DNA of 37,465 nucleotides from Lachnospiraceae bacterium (GTDB lineage: Bacteria > Bacillota > Clostridia > Lachnospirales > Lachnospiraceae): contig VSND01000045.1 in assembly GCA_009774145.1 (NCBI GenBank), positions 1 through 37,465 on the forward strand, written 5' to 3'. Of this stretch, positions 33,221-37,465 are shown piece by piece. The notes beneath the pieces were generated by a model. It was not told the DNA's origin and did no database searches. It saw nothing but the letters and a program-made list of their open reading frames with translations. How positions within the stretch are numbered: position 1 is the stretch's first letter; each line of letters starts with the position of its first letter. Position numbers and translations under genes: made by a program.

Positions 33221-35474
33221 AATATATTTTCTCTGCCTCTATTCCCATATTCCGAAGCTTTTCCCATATTTCCTGTCTTGCCGCTGCATGATGTACCGCT
33301 ATAATAATCCGGTCAAAAGAATGGCCTTTAATTTCTTCCGGAGATTTCACATCTAATCCTGCAGCCCGCAGCTGTATGTAGCTGCTGTCAACCCACAACA
33401 GACGAATACATCCGGCATGTTTTTGCTGAGCCTGCTTTACAAACTCCTGTCCGACTTTTCCTGCTCCATAGATAATGATATTTCCTTTTAGAAACTCCCT
33501 GGGACAATAGTAATTGAATTCTGGACTATAAAAAATATGAAAAAGGCGGGTGCAATTAATGATCCATTTCCCAATTCTGCTTTTTCGATATTTCTCACAT
33601 TTTTTCTTATACTCTTTGGCTTCATTTGATGCAGCTAACGCATAATCTATATGATCTCCCTGATATACCTGACGGATGTTTTTACCATTATTCCAAAAAT
33701 ATATTTTTCTTAACTGTTTTTTTGAAACCGAAGGTGCAAATTCCACCATTGCATTTTTTTTACCGCTGCATGAAAAAGGCATATGACCAAAGTACTCCGC
33801 AATTCTTTTTGGAGGATACTCCGCAATTAATTCCATGTACTCTTTTACAATATCAAGTTTTTGTGTCTCTGCCAGTCCATTTCGAACACATGCATTTTCC
33901 ATATGTTCAACATATGCAAGTACTGCATCCCGATACGCCTCTATACCATACTTTTTTATCCACTCCCCTTCTCGGGACTCCAGAACAGGTGAAATAACAC
34001 CCGATTCTTCCTTATAGCCTGTCACCTGACCATGTGGTGCACGGCACATCAGTTCCAGCATAAAATATCTTTTCAAATCATTAGGATAAAATTGAAAATA
34101 TTTACAGTAATTATTCCCATGAATATCGCTCAAACAATAAAAAAAGTTTTTTACTTCTCCTGTATAAAAGTTTCCCAGAAGCTTTGCAAGACACTGCTGT
34201 GTGAAACCAGACCCGGATAGTTCAACAAGTGCAAACCGGCCATCAGAGACATCCAGTTGCTGCTTCAGATAACGTATAACAAGTTCTCTGTTTTTCGCCT
34301 GATTTTTTACCAGATATTCTCTAAACGATTCATTTTCCTGAAGCCATTTACATACGGTATCTGCCTCGCTTTTAGAAATTTGTTTATCCCCCTTATAAAT
34401 GTCTGATTTTTCAGGCAAAAAAGAAATTAATTCTTCCAGTGTCAATTGAAACAGCTCTGCAAGACCTTTCCATGAGGATACTTCTTCCACATTTGAATAA
34501 TATAATATCTCTCCGAAATCTTCTTTCGAACCATCGTAACAGGGCAAACGCCAGGTTACTCTGGAACCATAAATATAAGCTGTATGAATCTGATAACACT
34601 CTTTCTCAATAATTTTATCTGCTATCTGCTGTAATATCCAACCATCACGCGCCACAAAATAAAGCCTGTCGATTCCATTTTTTAAGCTTTCTCTCAAAAT
34701 CCATCTCACATAAGGATATAAAATCGGCCCGGCCAGAGATGCCCCTACTTCGCTGATACAGTCTTTCTTTCCCAAAGTTCTCACATATCGGGAGCTTCCA
34801 ACTGACAATTGGTGATAGATACTTTTTTCCGGATACTCATATTCTTTTAATTCCTCTGCAGGCATATGCACTGCTTTAATCCCCAACTTTACAGCAGATC
34901 GGATATCTGCAGTTTCATCATCCCCATAATGCACCCAATCCGCAAAATCCGCCTGCTCCTGTTTCTTAACCTCCCAGAAAAGATTTCCGCTCCTTTTGGT
35001 CTTTCCATAAGCGGAAGATACATAAACAGGAAGATCTGCAAAAACAGAATCCACACAGCACAAAATACAGCGAATACTTTCTTCATTCAGATACATGTCT
35101 GAAATCAGGACTACTTTTTCGCCTTCCTCTTTTATTTTTTTCAGTAAAGAAATATTCTTTTGTATACCAAGAACATGCTCACATTCCAGATTTACTTCCA
35201 GCCTTTTTAATTCATCCAGCTGTTCCTCTGATATATTTGTCGTCATAGACAAAACCTTATAAATATCATCCAGAGTAATTTCTTCTTTTCCGGCAGAACG
35301 GGCATATCGCCGCGCCAGTCTCTCAGCACCTGTGCGCAGCTCATAAAAATTTGTACAGAGAAATGAAGTGAATCCATTCATCCCGCACATCTTTTTCTCC
35401 ATTAACATAAAGATCCCCTGCGGAACAGCCGTGCTTCTTGTTATCAATGTATCAAAAATATCAAATGAATGCAT
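33213..35474 (-). CDS. HAD-superfamily protein with C-terminal Rossmann-like module
   Basis: A 753-residue protein resembling the predicted HAD hydrolases of COG5610 found in surface-polysaccharide loci. The HAD domain (about 1-215) has motif I in SFDIFDTLITR, motif II in VVLISDMYLN, the Lys in GKTKRSGNLFWE and motif IV in VHYGDDETADI. The central part (about 220-655) has the family-type LYFVARDGWILQQIADKI and a later conserved-looking FALVELSGSGFTQQC; I cannot name its function. Residues 662-753 are the shared module (NIIIYGAGKVGQEFV, WVDSSYIQLRAAGLDV, EKLRNMGIEAEKIY), where DNN reads DSS. Start at the ATG 35474, six bases after AAAGGAG; an earlier ATG at 35498 has a weaker site. It lies 30 bases after the GT2 gene upstream. 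Confidence 0.83.
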   Translation of the reverse strand: MHSFDIFDTLITRSTAVPQGIFMLMEKKMCGMNGFTSFLCTNFYELRTGAERLARRYARSAGKEEITLDDIYKVLSMTTNISEEQLDELKRLEVNLECEHVLGIQKNISLLKKIKEEGEKVVLISDMYLNEESIRCILCCVDSVFADLPVYVSSAYGKTKRSGNLFWEVKKQEQADFADWVHYGDDETADIRSAVKLGIKAVHMPAEELKEYEYPEKSIYHQLSVGSSRYVRTLGKKDCISEVGASLAGPILYPYVRWILRESLKNGIDRLYFVARDGWILQQIADKIIEKECYQIHTAYIYGSRVTWRLPCYDGSKEDFGEILYYSNVEEVSSWKGLAELFQLTLEELISFLPEKSDIYKGDKQISKSEADTVCKWLQENESFREYLVKNQAKNRELVIRYLKQQLDVSDGRFALVELSGSGFTQQCLAKLLGNFYTGEVKNFFYCLSDIHGNNYCKYFQFYPNDLKRYFMLELMCRAPHGQVTGYKEESGVISPVLESREGEWIKKYGIEAYRDAVLAYVEHMENACVRNGLAETQKLDIVKEYMELIAEYPPKRIAEYFGHMPFSCSGKKNAMVEFAPSVSKKQLRKIYFWNNGKNIRQVYQGDHIDYALAASNEAKEYKKKCEKYRKSRIGKWIINCTRLFHIFYSPEFNYYCPREFLKGNIIIYGAGKVGQEFVKQAQQKHAGCIRLLWVDSSYIQLRAAGLDVKSPEEIKGHSFDRIIIAVHHAAARQEIWEKLRNMGIEAEKIYYG

Positions 35475-35504
35475 GAGTGGCTCCTTTATTCCATTCATCT
35501 TTAC

Positions 35505-36677
35505 CTATCGTAAGTACTCCGGCTTTTTCCAGATTATTTTGCTCTCTTCTATTCCATACTCAATCAATTCATATTTTATCCTGTCTGCTAAACTTTGTCT
35601 GTTTACTGCAATAATGCATACATCATAATCATATTTAGACAGCTGATCTGGGTGCACTATAGCATGGTATTCATATTTATATTTCGAAGCATTTTTATCC
35701 ACCCATACTGTAACTTTACACTGCACGTATCTGCAAAGTTGCACATAGTAATCTTTTCCTACAACTCCCGCTCCATATAGCGCAATTTTCTTCCCAAATA
35801 AAGTTGATACATCAGGATAAAAATATCTCTGCATATCCAAATGTATGTCCTGCATGGATAAAACATTTTCTATAATATGCAATTGAAACCATTTATTCAA
35901 AGATGATTCCAGTTCAGCACTACATTTATAATTCTCCAATTGGCTTTTGAGGCACTTATATAAATCCCCTGTTTTTAAAGCAACTGGTAGCCATCCCATA
36001 TTCGTCATAGAATCATTTCTGTAAATATAATGATAATACGCCTTCTTCTTTAAATATATCCGATTACATTCAAATATGCAGAAAACCAACGTCAGAAGAT
36101 CCTCCCCGTAAGACTGTTCATTTGGCACTTTTTGATAACACCTTTCTATCAGCTCCCGTTTAAACAACTTCGACCATATGCTATATGATAAACTCTTGTC
36201 AGAACTGGCTTCCAAGATATATTCACGCAAAAAATCTATTTTGGCGTTTCCAATATCATAAACTCCACTTTCAAAATCAGCTCTGAGTTTTACACTGCTG
36301 TTTCTTTCTTCCAGATACCCTGTATGTACAAAATCCACATCATTTAACAGCATATCCTGCAACATTTCAAAATACATATTGGGGTCTATATAATCGTCAC
36401 CGTCAACAAATCCTATAAATTCACCTTCTGCTTTTTTTAGTCCTGCCTTTCTTGCACATACCAATCCGGCATTTTTCTGGTGTATCACTTGGATTCTCTG
36501 ATCTTTCTCCATATAAACATCGCATATTTGACCTGAACAGTCTGTTGAACCGTCATCTACCAATATAATCTGCAGATTATTATACGTTTGATTTATAATA
36601 CTTAAAATGCATTTCTCAATATATTGTTCTATATTGTAAACGGGGACAATTATACTTATTAGTTTTTCCTCATCCAT
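35505..36677 (-). CDS. GT2 glycosyltransferase with C-terminal Rossmann-like module
   Basis: A 390-residue protein. The N-terminal GT-A family 2 domain is classic: LISIIVPVYNIEQYIEKC, ILVDDGSTDCSG, NAGLVCARKAGLKKAEGEF, the metal-binding GFVDGDDYIDPNMY (DGDD at 92-95), SIWSKLFKREL and SYGEDLLTLV. After a helical stretch the shared module occupies about 296-384 (KKIALYGAGVVGKDYYVQL, VTVWVDKNASKYKYEYHAI, ELIEYGIEESKI), with DKN in place of DNN. GGTGGA eight bases before the ATG supports the start. The gene is AT-rich compared with those further downstream. Membrane-proximal transfer of a sugar onto a lipid-linked glycan is the likely role. Confidence 0.9.
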   Translation of the reverse strand: MDEEKLISIIVPVYNIEQYIEKCILSIINQTYNNLQIILVDDGSTDCSGQICDVYMEKDQRIQVIHQKNAGLVCARKAGLKKAEGEFIGFVDGDDYIDPNMYFEMLQDMLLNDVDFVHTGYLEERNSSVKLRADFESGVYDIGNAKIDFLREYILEASSDKSLSYSIWSKLFKRELIERCYQKVPNEQSYGEDLLTLVFCIFECNRIYLKKKAYYHYIYRNDSMTNMGWLPVALKTGDLYKCLKSQLENYKCSAELESSLNKWFQLHIIENVLSMQDIHLDMQRYFYPDVSTLFGKKIALYGAGVVGKDYYVQLCRYVQCKVTVWVDKNASKYKYEYHAIVHPDQLSKYDYDVCIIAVNRQSLADRIKYELIEYGIEESKIIWKKPEYLR

Positions 36678-36713
36678 GAAAATATTCCACCATCTCTTTG
36701 TATTCCCAATAAG

Positions 36714-37465
36714 TTATATCCAGCCAAAACCATCTATGTCATCATTATTGTAAAGTTCAAGAATAAATATTTTTTGATCTATTTTCCTGGCCATTTCAAT
36801 CATCGAATACATATATCGAAAACTTGAAATCACCAACATATCCAAATCATCTGATAATTCATTTATAGAACGTACTGGCAAATTTCTATACATGATTTCT
36901 TTCTTTTCTGTTATATAAAAAACCAGCTTTGCCTTTATATTTCCATATCTGTTCTCATAAGCCCTTAGCATATTATCCGTATGCACACCAATACCATATA
37001 TTCCTATCGTCTTTTCCGGATCATTAAGCTTCAAAAGCTTTAATTTATTTCTTATATTTTTTTCATTTTTATCATTTAAATTATGTAATAGAACACTAAG
37101 TTTGTCCGAAAAAATATTGTTATTTTTAACAAATTTAAGTAATCTATATTTTTTCTCTATACAAGAAGCTTCTGTCGCCTCTGCAAAACCAGTAAGCCAA
37201 TCTATTTTATTTATTAGATCAAGACATTGATTTGTAATATTGATGTTCTGAAAATATTTTTCATGTATCACCATAAAATTAAGATAATATTTCCAAATCA
37301 AATCTTCATATCTGCTATTAGGCAATTGCCTGATAGCAATATTCTGAGTTACTATTTTATAAATTTCATCAGCAACTTTATGTAAATCATACATTTTTTT
37401 TTCTGTATAAGGGCTTTGCATTATCGAACCTGTTCTGATTCTTCTAAGATAAAATTCGTTTTCCA
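36714..37465 (-). CDS. Partial protein, probable GT2 C-terminal half plus Rossmann-like module
   Basis: The reading frame stays open to the window edge, so the ATG at 37421 is probably internal and the gene begins outside. Just inside the edge the frame reads NEFYLRRIRTGSIMQS followed by KKMYDLHKVADEIYKI, which is the usual end of a family 2 glycosyltransferase catalytic region (an aromatic-Arg-x-SIM pattern). The last ~95 residues form the shared module in divergent form: TIGIYGIGVHTDNMLRAYEN, VFYITEKKEIMYRNLPVRSI, MLVISSFRYMYSMIEMARK. It is the most AT-rich gene in the window. Only the 3' part is visible, so family assignment is an inference. Confidence 0.7.
   Translation of the reverse strand, partial: ENEFYLRRIRTGSIMQSPYTEKKMYDLHKVADEIYKIVTQNIAIRQLPNSRYEDLIWKYYLNFMVIHEKYFQNINITNQCLDLINKIDWLTGFAEATEASCIEKKYRLLKFVKNNNIFSDKLSVLLHNLNDKNEKNIRNKLKLLKLNDPEKTIGIYGIGVHTDNMLRAYENRYGNIKAKLVFYITEKKEIMYRNLPVRSINELSDDLDMLVISSFRYMYSMIEMARKIDQKIFILELYNNDDIDGFGWI

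Overview
The window looks like part of a chromosome from an anaerobic Bacillota, most likely a Lachnospiraceae-type gut clostridium. This rests on the Firmicutes-style Shine-Dalgarno sequences, the anaerobic (cbi-type) corrinoid enzymes, the C5 haem-precursor enzyme HemA inside the cobalamin operon, and accessory families that are common in that family (RhuM, AAA-ATPase-like/PD-(D/E)XK, DUF4132). No rRNA, tRNA, CRISPR array, transposase or integrase is visible. Almost everything is on the minus strand; the only plus-strand gene is a C39-type peptidase at 21008-21904.

Left edge, 1-2.0 kb: two small unknown genes, a short GNAT acetyltransferase, and a RhuM-family gene that has lost its Fic-like core by an in-frame internal deletion.

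Cobalamin region, 2.15-18.8 kb, transcribed right to left. A sigma-A promoter (18773-18801) leads into a cobalamin riboswitch (18587-18754, perfect 9-bp P1). A leader follows with two tiny overlapping ORFs and an intrinsic terminator. The genes are then cbiF, hemA, cbiH/cobJ, a three-domain HemC-CobA-HemD fusion and a small membrane protein, many with overlapping start/stop codons. Further along the same strand come DUF2971 (own promoter), cobD (threonine-phosphate decarboxylase), DUF2262, a 1718-residue DUF4132 protein, cobyric acid synthase and cbiC. HemA, HemC and HemD supply uroporphyrinogen III, the CobA domain commits it to precorrin-2, and CbiH, CbiF, CbiC and CobQ carry the ring on; CobD makes the aminopropanol-phosphate arm. 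HemB, CbiL, CbiD/E/T/G/J, CbiA and CbiB are not in the window and must be encoded elsewhere if the pathway is complete.

Middle, 18.9-23.7 kb: a lipoprotein nuclease with a 13-residue tandem repeat and a C-terminal Cys/His motif, co-transcribed with a small unknown protein; a divergent membrane-anchored C39-like cysteine peptidase; and an AAA-ATPase-like/PD-(D/E)XK protein.

Right part, 23.8-37.5 kb: a tightly packed minus-strand surface-glycan type operon that enters the window from the right edge. It holds three GT2 glycosyltransferases (one cut by the edge), a GT-B glycosyltransferase, a HAD protein, a methyltransferase/FkbM fusion, a large methyltransferase/kinase-like/cytidylyltransferase fusion and two TIM-barrel isomerase-like proteins. 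The striking point is that eight of its nine proteins carry the same ~90-residue Rossmann-like module (FGAG near the start, then often DNN..WG, then a hydrophobic strand, then a QL..MGI segment). It is fused N-terminally, internally or C-terminally, nine copies in all. This looks like a shared substrate-, carrier- or scaffold-binding module and is the most promising undescribed system here. The promoter-proximal end of this operon is markedly more AT-rich than the cobalamin region.
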